Source: Elmis aenea
Taxonomy: Eukaryota > Arthropoda > Insecta > Coleoptera > Elmidae
DNA: 64,000 nucleotides
Assembly (NCBI GenBank): GCA_947652605.1
Contig: OX393579.1
Coordinates: 43,840,970 to 43,904,969 of the forward strand
Reading direction: 5' to 3'
A program made the position numbers and the translations under genes. Below the pieces are notes generated by a model. The model was given only the letters and a program-made list of their open reading frames with translations, was not told the origin of the DNA and searched no databases. Positions 1 to 10,701 of the stretch are shown in pieces (position 1 is the stretch's first letter; every line of letters starts with the position of its first letter).

Positions 1-645
1 TATTTATAACCATCAAATGTGAATGGTGCATATCAAAATAAAAGTATGTGAGGCCAAGTAACCCACATAGGTAGAGACACTTTGTTGAAGAGGTCACTAG
101 TTTTGCATATTATTTTACATACGTGTGCATAACATTATTTTTACCCAAACCATTAGACGTACATGTGCAGAATTGATAACTTTTAGTTTAAAGTAAATGG
201 TGGCTGTATATTAAATCGTTGACGCAACGATGGTATTTATTTTCGGAAGTCAGCTTACTGCGTTTTGCATTATATTGTACGAGTACCGCCTACAACTATT
301 ACTTGTGGCGCCGCTGAATGATCGCCTCCAGTATTTATGATTAGGTGCTGCCGTTGCGCATATTTTTAATTCCAGTTTTTGCGAAGGGTTTTTAGTGCCT
401 AGCATTGAAAATTTTAACATAAATCAATGCCGTTCCTAATCGCAACGAACAAACAACACTTAATCATTGATTTTCCAGTTATTATACCCAATGAAGTGAA
501 ATAATAATTATTGTGTATACGAAGTGACCATTAATCAAATGCTTTGGCAGTTCATTTTCTTCATAAATAATTTTTGTAGCGTATGTGAGAAAATCAAACG
601 AATTTTAACAACAGGAGTATTGGCAGGTCATAAAACCTTAAATGT
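1..645. other. Unassigned non-coding sequence
   Basis: AT-rich sequence with no ORF of note, no inverted-repeat pair and no similarity to other parts of the window that I could see. It may be host intergenic or intronic DNA or a decayed repeat. Confidence 0.5.
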
Positions 646-1119
646 TTAACCCTCCGTTACTCGCGCGGCGTCTGTGAGACACCAGTGAGTAAAAGAACCG
701 AAAGGGCGGGTGATCCCCCAATCAATGTACCTTCTTGTCACTGAACAATGATTCGTTAGAACACGACACCATTCTTGAGTAATAACGTTGTGGAATAAAC
801 AGCAATAAATTCTTAGGGGAGTCTCCTAGACGCCACGCGAGGACTATTGATATAATGCAAGTACTAGTGATAGATTAAAAAAAAAGTGGTAGATTAAAAT
901 TTTCCTATTTACAGCATTTATCTTTTATTGTTAATTTCTGTATTCTTTTTTTAACATTTTTATAAAATAATCATGTGTAGAAGTTAATATTTTTAATATT
1001 TTGCCCAAAATAAACAAAAATAATTTTATACAAATTACTAACACTATACTTATTGGAGTCTCCTAGACGCCACGCGAGTAGCGATGTTACTAAAAGACGC
1101 GCGAGTAACGGAGGGTTAA
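646..1119. mobile_element. piggyBac-type MITE (TTAA target)
   Basis: The element runs from 650 to 1115 and is flanked on both sides by TTAA (646-649 and 1116-1119), the target of the piggyBac superfamily. The terminal inverted repeats are 18 bp and perfect (CCCTCCGTTACTCGCGCG at the left). A 24-bp sequence beginning GGAGTCTCCTAGACGCC occurs twice in direct orientation, at 818-841 and 1055-1078, and may be a subterminal transposase-binding repeat. There is no transposase ORF, so this is a non-autonomous element of about 466 bp. The superfamily assignment rests only on the target site and the CCC tips. Confidence 0.85.
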
Positions 1120-1146
1120 AACAAAACCATACCTATATAGATAATA

Positions 1147-1469
1147 AACCTTTTTCTACTACATACCACTAATGTAAATGACTCTTACCGTACAGCCTGC
1201 ATGCATAGTAAGAGAATCCTAACGCACGGTAAGCAAAACGCACACTTGTCTAGAAACGTCAAAGTAGGCTAACGTCAAAATTGACAAGACAACGTAATTA
1301 CATGTGTATATTAGCCAAAAAGCCGTTAAAATCGTATGTATTATGTGTTCGTAGAAGAAGTATGCTACATAACACGAGTTGTAAAGCAACTACGCACTCG
1401 TGGAGATACGCACTCGCCGCTACGCGGCTACGTGCGCAACTTTTCCATTCGTGCGTAATATGCTTCTTA
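1147..1469 (+). repeat. Dispersed repeat, copy A (interrupted by the next element)
   Basis: This stretch, with its continuation at 4427-4452, matches 23605-24000 in inverted orientation. Shared landmarks include CTTACCGTACAGCCTGCATG, a region reading TATTAGCCAAAAAGCCGTTA, and the end GCGTAATATGCTTCTTA. No coding capacity is visible and I do not recognise the family. Its value is as a landing site: the 2.96-kb transposon at 1470-4426 sits inside it, and copy B shows the uninterrupted sequence. Confidence 0.75.
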
Positions 1470-4426
1470 AGCCGGTGTCCCACGGCCTGTGACTCGGCGA
1501 GCCTGACGCGAAGTTTGTCATACCTCGCGTCGTGGGACAGCACAGGCTCGGCATGGCTCGTGGTGGCTTGTGGTGGCTCGCCCTTTCAACGGGTGTCCCA
1601 CGGCCTGTGACTCGGCGAGCCTGACTCGGTTTGTCATACCTCGAGTCGTGGGAACGCACAGGCTCGTGGTGGCTTGTGGTGGCTCGCCCTTTCCCGTGAA
1701 ATGGCGGTAAATCGACAGACATCAAAGGCTTGTGGCTCGACGGATGACGATCTTCAGCACGCTCGTGCACCTGTTCCCACGGCTGTCTAGGTTTTGTAGG
1801 GAGATTAGCCGCCTTTACACACAGACGCTTTCCTGCGCGATTGAAGGGCGTGTATGCTTTCGCGCGCGAAAGATTGTGTGTGTATAGTTCATTTCAAGAT
1901 AATTTAACCTGACTTACTGGATTTAGCAATGATTATTATTAGGCACCCGTGGAGAGATAAGATAATCCCTTGAAAATCTGTTATGTGTTCAGAGGCGTAT
2001 TAAATAATAACAGTTTTGTGTGTAGATATACACCAGCCTTAAAACTAACATTTTTATCAGATTTAAAATCATTGTCATAAAATAACACACCTACCTGACA
2101 TAATTTATTTTCAGAATCACTTTCGTTATTACCATCTAATGATATAATGCAGGTTTGGTTTACATCTGCATATTGTAAATACTCATTCTCAATTTTAATG
2201 ACGTGTTCAATCGAATTTTTCCAACTTTGGGGCGTTGCATTCAAAATTGCATCTTTAGTTTTTGCAATTGTGGCTCACTAAATTTTGGGTTATTATTCGT
2301 GCGACGAATGTGTTGTTTCAGTTGCCCCCAAATTAATTCTATTGTATGCAATGATAAGGAGGTAATTTCAAAACAGAATGTCCATGTACTATCATCGCAA
2401 TATTGTCAACATAATATTGTTTTTCAATTTTTTTTTGTTTTAAGTACCTCTAACAATTCTTGCTTTGAATATGTGTCTTCGTAGAAGAGATTATTTTGCT
2501 CCAAAAATAGTTTTATTTCATCTTTACTGCTATTTGAAGCGGGAACCTTTATTATTTGTCTACTATGATATGATGCATTATGCATCACTATCACGCTTTT
2601 TTTTTGGCAACACCGTTAACAATTTATTTTTAAACCATTCTTCGATTAACTTTGATGACATGTCTTCGTGATAATCAAGACTGCTTTTTTGAATATTTTT
2701 TGCAAACAGCAAAACTTCTTCAATCCAACCATTTTGTGAGCCCGCGTGTAAAATGATTATTCTTTTTCCTCGATTATGAGGCACGTTTAGCTGGCATTCG
2801 TTTTTGTCGTCGATCCATCCTTTCTTTATTGTATCATTTGTGTCGTACCACGTTTCATCTAAATAACAAATAAATCGACCTTCGTCTCGATTTTTTTAAA
2901 TTGTTGCTAAATATTGGTATCGCAACTTTCTTATTTATTAATTGTCTGATATTTGAAACCGTTTTCAATTAAAGTACGCCATAATGTTGATCTGCTGCAC
3001 GTTACATCTGTATTTTCTATAAGTTTATTATGTAGACTGTCTATAGTTGCTACGATATTTTGTTTATAAAGATTATAAAGCGTTCTTCGAATTATATCTA
3101 TATCCCAGCTTTTAATTTTTCTGTCACCATTATCATCTCTTGTTTTTCGTTCTTGAACATCATGTTTCACTATGTTATAAACACTACAGTAATTAACTTC
3201 TGCTAACTGTGACGTTCTTTTAATTATTTCTTTATAACACATCTCTTTATTTTCATTTTTTAAGTTTTTATAGACATTTAGTACCTACTATATTTTTGGC
3301 TTGGATACCAAGATGAGATTTAATTTTTAACAAGTTTTTTCTGATACGACTTCTTTGTTCGTTTGAGATTCCTCACACCAAGGTCTTCACATGTTTTATT
3401 TTGTGAATATAACAATAATGAAGTTAACACTTTGAGAATAACTTTGTCACTAAATATACAAATGTTTGCTTTAACAAAATCTTAATTAAGAACCCTTGTT
3501 TATACCTGTAGTAGTGAGAATTACAGAAACCGTTAATTCTGTACAGTACGGCCCTTAACACCCCCCGCGGGGCAGAACCGATTTGCGGATTACTAGTAAT
3601 TACAGTAGATAATGCTGTTATTAGCAGGTTAAAATATTTTGAAACAAACTATAAAAGGAGTGCAAAGGCAAACGAAAGCGTGTCGAAAATTGCGCACGAA
3701 TTCTTGTACGAGCCATGTCTGTGTAAAATATTTGACAACGCGCGCTTTACCACACGCTAGTCGTTCAAAACATATGTAGTTGTCTAAGGATGAATATCCG
3801 CCTGTAGACGAAAGAATTAATAACGGATTCTATTAATTTATATATGAAAAGTAAAGAATACAAAATTAGAAATTTGCGTGTTAAGGCATACAGAAAAATA
3901 ATAGACTTTTGAAAAGAACGAGGATTTCCGGAAGCCAATTGAGATTTATTTGTAAAAAAATCAAAGTTTGAGGAGATCCTTTAGAAAGGAATTAAAAAAT
4001 ACCGTGAATGCCAGCGAAGCGGATGTGGTACTAATAAAGTATATAATTCGTCGCTGTGGTATTACAACTTGCTACTATAGTCTTTCACCCAAAACCTCCG
4101 TTTTTGTCTTCTACTTTTTAAGACTTCACTTACACCAGCAAAAGCCGCAGCCAGTGCGATATTTTTTATTTTAAATTCAATTTCTTACGCAAAGTAAAAT
4201 TAACAAAGCCTCGCACTCCAGCTAAATGTGTGCAACTTACAGGCACTCCACGAGATTCACTGTTGCTAAGCAAAGCGTGTGCGATTCGCTATAAGTTGGA
4301 GCTCGTCATGGCTCGCGACTTGCCAAGCCACGAGCCGTAGCTCGGAATTCGACAGACCACGAGCCTACAAGCACGAGCCGCGAGCCGCGCGAGGCTCGCC
4401 GAGTCACAGGCCGTGGGACACCGGCT
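1470..4426 (-). mobile_element. DNA transposon, TTA-flanked, long TIRs, broken DDE transposase
   Basis: The ends are inverted repeats of about 35 bp (AGCCGGTGTCCCACGGCC at 1470; its complement ends at 4426), flanked by TTA at 1467-1469 and 4427-4429. Copy B of the surrounding repeat reads GCTTCTTACAAATCTTG without the element, so the ends and the 3-bp duplication are confirmed inside this window. A TA duplication with one asymmetric base is the alternative. The left tip is tandemly duplicated with a 118-bp period (1475 and 1593). The element carries one minus-strand transposase relic (1981-3242). The DDE text resembles DDE_3-type insect transposases, but the TTA target does not settle the superfamily. 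Confidence 0.85.
1981..3242 (-). pseudogene. DDE transposase relic (DDE_3-like, superfamily uncertain)
   Basis: Reading on the minus strand from Met at 3242, a 103-residue piece with helix-turn-helix character (KRTSQLAEVNYCSVYNIV) ends at a stop at 2931. After a frameshift the catalytic region follows: YLDETWYD supplies the first Asp (about 2850), then GWIDDKNECQLNVPHNRGKR and DYHEDMSSKLIEEWFKNKLL. The second catalytic position reads VIVMHNASYH, where relatives have Asp, so it is Asp to His. Further frameshifts follow before LKLPPYHC and IELIWGQLK (third residue, Glu), and the C-terminus starting NATPQSWKNSIEHVIK ends at 1981. At least three frameshifts and the lost Asp make it inactive. The spacing from the second Asp position to Glu is roughly 80 residues, far above the 34-41 typical of Tc1/mariner. 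Confidence 0.8.
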
Positions 4427-4452
4427 TTACAACTCTTGTTATGTAATATACT

Positions 4453-4680
4453 ATTTTACCACGGTAACGATGTTTCTATTAAGTTTTGTTTAGCGCGTAA
4501 TCGTGCTCTACGAGAATAAGAAGCAAAAGTTAACAAAAATATACCATTTTCTGGATTATTTTTATTATCATATTTAAATTTTCCTGTTCTTTCATCTCTG
4601 TTGTCTGTCAAAAAGGTAACAAAACATATTTTATGTATCAAGGCCGAAAAAGTACGTTTTGGCCGAGGTGCATATTACAT
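4453..4680. other. Unassigned sequence
   Basis: This short stretch lies between the dispersed repeat and a palindromic MITE. I see no supported coding region; the 61-codon ORF on the minus strand resembles nothing I know. Confidence 0.4.
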
Positions 4681-4965
4681 TTTTTGTGCGATCGAATTAA
4701 AAACAATTTAAATTTTTAGTAATTTTCAAAATTATAGGTTAGAAACTACGTGACATTCTGTCACTGACAGATGATGGCGTATGTACTGCATTACCGACCC
4801 TCTCCTTAGCAACGGCCGTAAAAGTTACTTTTTCGGCCGTTGCTAAGGGTAACGGCCTGAAAAGTAACTTTTACGGCCGTTGCTAAGGAAGGGGCCGGTA
4901 ATGCAGTACTTTATGGTTGCTAACGCGTCCGTCAAACAGCTGTTTCTAGTACGATCGCACAAAAA
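4681..4965. mobile_element. Palindromic MITE with a 50-bp hairpin core
   Basis: Outer 14-bp inverted repeats (TTTTTGTGCGATCG at 4681 and its complement ending 4965) enclose a strong inner hairpin. The arms 4783-4833 and 4860-4909 pair over about 50 bp with about three mismatches (GTACTGCATTACCG and AACGGCCGTAAAAGTTAC), around a loop of about 27 bp. There is no ORF. I could not identify a target duplication, so the superfamily is open. Confidence 0.65.
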
Positions 4966-5447
4966 TAACTATTAAACATTTAACAAGTACAATAACTAGT
5001 AAGCAAATGATAAAACACCATTTGATGTTAAATGTTTTTTACTTCAATTACAAGCAAAAAAAAACTTTATTAACTCCATTTTCAATATTTTTTCAAAAAG
5101 ATTTTACTGTAGTGTTTCAGTAAATTTCTAAATGAGGTTTGGTACATATCTTCGCTATTCCTTCAGTACAGAAGTACATATTTAAAAATACATCTTTCTG
5201 TTTATTAATAGAGGTTCATATATTTAGAACTATGGAATGATTAACATTTGAGCTATTTTTCTTAATAATCAACGTGGTTATTTTGGTTGTAGATTGTGTG
5301 CTCGCTCGCGCACTTTCAAACAAACCTACTTACGTATAATAATTTGGACTTACATGACATCAAAAATTTAAAAACACTGAAAATTAAAAATAACTTCTTA
5401 CCAGAATAGAAATAAGAGTTAAATTTAAAACTACAGTTTTTCAATTA
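4966..5447. other. Unassigned AT-rich sequence
   Basis: No ORF, inverted repeat or recognisable element is visible. Confidence 0.4.
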
Positions 5448-6075
5448 TACAGGGTGTGTAAAAATTGGCGGAAGAGCTACACGGGGCGATGTTCTTCGTA
5501 AAATTCTAAGTCGAAAATCTTAATACGAAAATGTTGTACCATGCTTGCTGTGTCTGCAAGAGGTCCTCAAAGTTTTGACATTTAGTCCTTTAATAAGCGT
5601 TATTATTTAATACTTGTAAATGAAAAAGCTGCAATTTGGAATAAAAATAGATTTCGAATAGTATTTTTTCCTAGATATTGTGTTCTTCCTTTCAAAAATT
5701 GGTGTTGAAAATATGTAAATCACTGATTTGAATGAAAATAATACATATGGCAACATTGTCCTTAGCTGTCATCTCTGTTTTTCTCGTAATTATTTCTTGT
5801 TTGTGTTTTACGATACCCAAAAGTTTGCAGCTATGTTTACGAACTGAAGGCTTTCAGTTCGAACAAAAAATGTAAATACCTAAGTAAAAATTGCTGATAA
5901 AAAATGTCCAAACGCAAATCAATGTATGCAATGTTGCCAATTTTTTTTTTCTTTAAATGGTTCCTGAGGCCATAGGAAGCATGGTACAACATTTTCGTAT
6001 TAAGATTTTCGACTTAGAATTTTACGAAGAACATCGCTCCGTGTAGCCCTTCCGCCAATTTTTACACACCCTGTA
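5448..6075. mobile_element. CAGGGTG-tip foldback element (family D)
   Basis: The element covers 5450-6073, flanked by TA. Its inverted repeats are about 98 bp with about three mismatches, starting CAGGGTGTGTAAAAATTGGC. The interior has no transposase. It belongs to a set of foldback elements in this window that share only the tip and the TA target. A Tc1/mariner-type transposase is the usual reason for TA duplication, but none of these copies encodes one. Confidence 0.85.
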
Positions 6076-6208
6076 TATAATATTTTCAGTTGTTAAGCTG
6101 TGTCCAGGACCTACCGTGTATTTATTTTTCTATGCGTAAATAACATTTTAACAATGCTTCTGTTTTAAACTAATTTGTTAAATAATATGTCAACCATTAT
6201 AAATATTT

Positions 6209-6712
6209 GGAGCCGCATGAAAAGTTGGAACATTCAAATATGGAATGTTCAAATCTGGAAAATGCACTTATAGAATCATTCAAATATGCTGGAAACATGC
6301 AACGATGAAACCACGCAACACGGGAATCGTTCATCGCTGGAAAGCTCAAATCTGGAATCCAGAAATGAAGAATTTTTGCTGTCCTCTATATTACAACAGC
6401 CAAAGTATAATATAATTACAGAACACTTCGTTTTATATTTTGTCTTAAATATTGTATAGAGGAAGATAAAAACATCGTAGTAATGTATCTTAAGGGCTAC
6501 GAATTGGGACAAAGTTACGTAATTATAATCCAGATTCCAGATTTGAGCTTTCCAGCGATGAACGATTCCCGTGTGTCGTGGTTCCATCGTTGCATGATTC
6601 CTGCGTTGAGTGATTCCAGCGTTAAACGATTCAAGATTTGAATGATTATATCGGTGCATTTTCCAGACTTTAACATTCCATATTTGAATGTTCCAGATAT
6701 TAATGGCTTACC
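6209..6712 (+). mobile_element. Palindromic repeat element, copy 1 (degenerate GATTCCAGCGTTGAAC repeats)
   Basis: Both halves are inverted copies rich in degenerate units such as GATTCCAGCGTTGAACGATT and GGAATGTTCAAATCTGG. The outermost 18-20 bp differ: the left end is GGAGCCGCATGAAAAG and the right end is AATGGCTTACC. The copy at 54961-55691 carries the same two different ends in reverse order, so the asymmetry belongs to the element. An apparent ORF over the repeats is a by-product of the periodicity, not a gene. No target duplication was found. Confidence 0.7.
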
Positions 6713-6789
6713 ATGCATTTAATGTCAGAAAAGAAAGGCATTTAAAAAATTTAAAGTCTTTTTCGTTATATTCTACTTTTGATTTGCAT

Positions 6790-7125
6790 CTTTGCCTATT
6801 TTTTAATTGATTGGCTTGAGTTGGACGAGTTGGATTGCCAGATATCTTTCCATTTTCTAAATGGGCTTCTGCCTGGGGAGGTGGTTTCTTGTAATGCGGA
6901 GTAGCCTTTCCTTTGCGATTTTGCTAACATGTTCATTCCAATATCTTCTGCTTCCTCTTATCCATCTTGCTTAATCGTTTATGCTTGTCTATTGTCGGAG
7001 ATAATTGTTTTTTGTCCATCATGTTAATAGTTCTCATTTCAGATTTCCTTAGTATTTTTTGGATGTTGCTGTTCGGTTCTTATTTTCGCACCGGAAGTCA
7101 TAATCGGTCGGACACATATAAATAT
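6790..7125 (-). pseudogene. LINE C-terminal relic (endonuclease/RT-type non-LTR element)
   Basis: On the minus strand the frames give YWNEHVSKIAKERLLRI followed by RNHLPRQKPI and KMERYLAIQL, preceded by NSNIQKILRKSEMRTINMMD. This order matches the C-terminal tail of insect non-LTR elements, where a stretch like RRRWNEHV.RM...RLP.IA is followed by GRP.KRW. It is broken by several frameshifts and stops, and only the tail is present, as expected for an old 5'-truncated insertion. Confidence 0.6.
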
Positions 7126-7129
7126 GCAG

Positions 7130-7553
7130 GCTTTAAAGTTTATGCTTTCGACTTTACTTTTTAATATTTTTCTTAAATGTTCTCAAACTTGCAGCTTTTT
7201 TAACATTTCTCCTTACTTCTTTTTCGAGTTTTTAATATCTAAAGATTTTGCTTCCCAGACAATTAAACCTCAACACTTGTTCCATGAGTTTTTTATCTAT
7301 CATCAGTTAATTACTAAAATCAGCTGCATCGAAACAGCGGTGCGTTGTATCGTATCTTGTCAACTGGTAAAAAACATTTTTTTATTGACGTCATTAGATT
7401 TTACGTAAAAAAAAGTAAAAACCTGCGTAAGTTACTTCGATATCTATAATAATAACGAAGACACCACCACAAAAAGAAAGGATAAACCTTAAATTGTAGA
7501 TCCTCCTTCAAAAAAATACTTATGTGCACTAGCTACATGGGTCATTTCGACGG
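7130..7553. other. Unassigned sequence
   Basis: AT-rich. The 94- and 65-codon plus-strand ORFs here have biased, low-complexity composition and no recognisable domain. I see no repeat structure. Confidence 0.4.
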
Positions 7554-8478
7554 TAGGGAAGACCGGGGATGAAAGTTACACGGGTAGGTTGTAACAGTGC
7601 CTGTAATTTCTTTAATTTTTGTTATCTGTCGCCCTAAGCGCTTTAGCAATGTTCATTTACATCCACCTCCCTACCTACATTGCTAGTTTTCATCTGTCAT
7701 AGAGGTTAAGTTTTTGCCAGCCAGATCACTATTTTTCACCTAAAAGTTAATGCGTTGTGTCACCTGTCGAGTGACTTTTATGCGATTTCTAAAAGAGGAA
7801 CAAAAAAGTACCTAGATTATTATGTTCTAAATTTTGTTGGCTATTGGTGGATGCCATACAATTTGACGTTGGAATCGTGGTTAATTGTGGATTCCCTCCA
7901 ATTTGTTTTGTGTACACTTGGAGTCAAAAGTAACAGTGTTACAACCAACCCCAATCAATGTTTTCAATTGCAAATGTTCACTCTTAGTACATAATTGGTG
8001 GTTTTCTTCGTAGATGAGAACATACAAAACTTTTAGGATTCATTTTCCAATTTGTTGTATCTTTTTGTTTCACATTTTTGAATAGTAATAATGTTTACTT
8101 ATCATTTTGTATTGTACCAAAGAATTTTTTTAGTTTTTCATTTTGCTAATGTGTGTTTTTGAATCAAATATTAATTTTGTTGATGTCTATAATGTCTATA
8201 ATTTACCCACTACTTATGAGCTGTGTAAATAATTTTGCCGTTACAACTTACCCCGATCATTGTTACTTTTAACCGCAACGTTGAGGTTGGAAGTAACAGC
8301 TGTCTTACTACAGAAAAAAATATTCTCACATATTCTTTACGAAACATTAAATATCTTGGAAGGAAGACAAATGTCCAATCCATCATGAAATCAGTTTGGA
8401 TGTAAAAAACGTGTGCTATACTCTATGAAAAATTAAATGAAAGTAAAAAAATTTTGCTTTCATCCCCGGTTTCCTCCA
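7554..8478. mobile_element. TIR element with ACCGGGGATGAAAG ends
   Basis: The left end around 7557 reads GGAAGACCGGGGATGAAAG and the right end around 8475 is its inverted copy (CTTTCATCCCCGGTTTCC) with one indel. Inside, a motif like TTACAACYYACCCC recurs (near 7590, 7940, 8240), which could be a subterminal binding site. The 79-codon ORF inside has no recognisable domain. No clear target duplication, so the superfamily is unknown. Confidence 0.6.
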
Positions 8479-8909
8479 GTATGATTATTATCGATAGCAG
8501 AATGTTTTTGGATACTAATAGGTGGCTTTAAACAAAAATATGACATTTTTAAAAATCCCTTAATATCAGTGCGATATGATTAAATTTAGCAAACCCCTTA
8601 TTCATATTTTTAATCCAGATACCTTGCATACTACCCACAGGGTTGAGCAGATTTAAATCAATTGATTTAAATCAAGTGAAAAAAAAACATCAATTTAAAT
8701 CACTTATTATATGAGTAGGTAATAAAACATTTATAACAAAACAAAATTTTATTTTCTCAAATAAAAAAAAACATTAGGTATATGGTATTTATGTATATAA
8801 GTATTTAAAAAAAAACAACAGTTCTTATATGTATATACGTATTAAATACATACTTATACGTAACGTAACGAAACGTAATTCATTTAAAATAATATATAAT
8901 AATATACAT

Positions 8910-10380
8910 TTATAAATTTTTGGTATTGTAATGTTGGAATAAAAATACCAGTTTTGCAGCCTTTTCAGTTCCCAGTTTATTTCTTATTGTCGAATGGACC
9001 AATCCAAATGTTGAAAACATTCTTTCAACTGAGGCCGAAGAAGTTACACTGCACATTAGTTGTGTTAATATTGGCAACACTTTATTAATATCGGAAACAT
9101 CTTTTTGTGATTTCCACCACTGTATTGGAGTAACATTATTAATAATTTCCTCACTAAACATAACAGATTTAAATGGATCAGATTTAGCTTCAAATTTTAT
9201 TATTATGGGTAATAAACCACTGTGTGGGTAACTTTCTGCTGCTACTTTTAAAGCTGCGTCTTTTTCATTATATTTCAAAGGAAATTTTGTTTTTCTAGGG
9301 TCTAATAAATAAGCCAAAAAATGGTACGGTGTCAAAGCTTGAGCATATCGTTTTTGAAATGCAGCCATTTGTTTAATATTTAATGTAATAGTATCATCAA
9401 AAACAGCCTCAAGTTCTTTCCATGCTTCCACAGCATCAGCTAAAAATGCATCTGTTCTTTGTAATTTGTCTAAAGTTATGGAAATTGGTTTTATTATTTT
9501 TAAAAAATCTTCTGCCGATCGTTTCAGTTTAATGTTAGACACCTTTTGGAATATTAAAGAATCAATTTGGTCTTTGTTCTTTTCACAAATTTGTAACAAT
9601 TTCTGCCATTCTTGTGTAAATATTTCCAAGCAATCTGCAAGAGTATTCCATCTTACGTCTTGAGGCAATATTAACGCCTTACCTCCGGCAGCTTTATATT
9701 TAGCACTTGCCAAATGATTATTACGGAAATACTTAACAACATGCACAACATTTTCTTTAATATCGCGTATCTGCAAGTCCTTGGAAAGTAAATTTAGAAT
9801 GTGTGCTGAACATCCATAGGTTATCACATTTACATCGGTTTCTTCATTTTTAATGTTTTCTCTCATTTTGCTCATATTAGCTGCATTATCTGTAACGAAA
9901 CTTAAAACTGCCCAATTATATTGAGTTTTGCACTTATTTATTAAACTGATTGCTATACTTGTTAAATAATCGGCTGTATGTGCATGCCCTGATGTATCTA
10001 TACTTTCAAGGAGGAAGGTTGATCCATAATCTGTTGTTACAGTAGCGCAAATTATCGGTTCGTTATGTACATTTGACCAACCATCTAAGGAAAGGCAAAC
10101 CGAACTATTTGTTAATTTTGCAAGACATTTTTCTTTTTCTTCCATGTACACTTCATTTAATAATGTTGAAGATACAGCGAACCTAGAAGGTGGTGAATAA
10201 CCTGGCCGTAACATTTCGATTGCTTTTATCACTTCTGGTTGTTCGATACATCTGAAACTACTATTTGTCGCATAAATAGCTTTTGCGATTTGTCTATCAA
10301 GATTTTTCTTTAACTCGTTAGAAGTACGCACTACAAATGATTTCATTAATAAATTTTCAGTCATTTCTTTTTTTTTTTTT
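8910..10380 (-). CDS. hAT transposase, catalytic part (DUF659-like)
   Basis: The 484-codon open frame from Met at 10364 encodes an RNase H-like DDE transposase for cut-and-paste movement. Residue 94 in LSLDGWSN is the likely first catalytic Asp, residue 159 in VTDNAANM the second, and residue 448 in SSASVERMFSTFG the Glu. Also present are CSAHILNLL (C185, H188), the RW pair in DVRWNT (238-239) and PIQWW (416-417), all hAT hallmarks. The C-terminal stretch around E448 is the hAT dimerisation region. The N-terminus with its zinc finger lies in the preceding ORF in another frame; both would be continuous if the A tract had 12 rather than 13 residues. The frame itself is intact, so recent activity is plausible. 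Confidence 0.9.
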
Positions 10381-10701
10381 AGCAGGTGGTGAGCTTATAT
10401 TTGTATTTGTATCCATTCTAGACGTACTAGGTTGTGGATCAAAAAACTCTTTCGGTTGACTTGTTTCTATGGTGGTAGGATTAGAATCTGTGTCAGTATC
10501 TTCTGTATTACATTCAGTAACTTCATTCATATGCATTTGTTTCTTCTGACATTTTTCACGGTGTGCTTTTAATCTTTGTACCAGACCTTGTATTTCTTCT
10601 TTGCAATATTTACAAACTGCTCTGCTCCCAGCTTTCCCTTTCAATTTGTTTGATTTTTCTATAAAATGTTGCCAAACACTATCCCTTTTTCTTCCTGACA
10701 T
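10357..10701 (-). CDS. BED-type zinc-finger N-terminus of the hAT transposase
   Basis: The 114-codon ORF starts MSGRKRDSVWQHF. Residues C30, C33 (VCKYC), H47 and C51 (HREKC) form a C-x2-C...H-x3-C BED finger, the DNA-binding module at the N-terminus of many hAT transposases. Downstream is an acidic Thr/Ser/Pro-rich linker ending PPAKKKKRND. It overlaps the catalytic ORF by a few bases and both share a 13-A run (complement of 10368-10380). One A fewer gives a single protein of about 600 residues, the usual hAT size. This is therefore either a fresh frameshift, a sequencing error, or slippage-dependent expression. Confidence 0.85.
   Translation of the reverse strand: MSGRKRDSVWQHFIEKSNKLKGKAGSRAVCKYCKEEIQGLVQRLKAHREKCQKKQMHMNEVTECNTEDTDTDSNPTTIETSQPKEFFDPQPSTSRMDTNTNISSPPAKKKKRND

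Noticed and set aside
1281..1770. Overlapping ORFs of 81-116 codons on both strands
   Set aside because: They cross the boundary between the dispersed repeat and the GC-rich transposon tip and lack any recognisable domain.
6276..6718. 127- and 67-codon ORFs with repeated NAGI/RWNH peptides
   Set aside because: They translate the degenerate 15-mers of the palindromic element; no protein family match.
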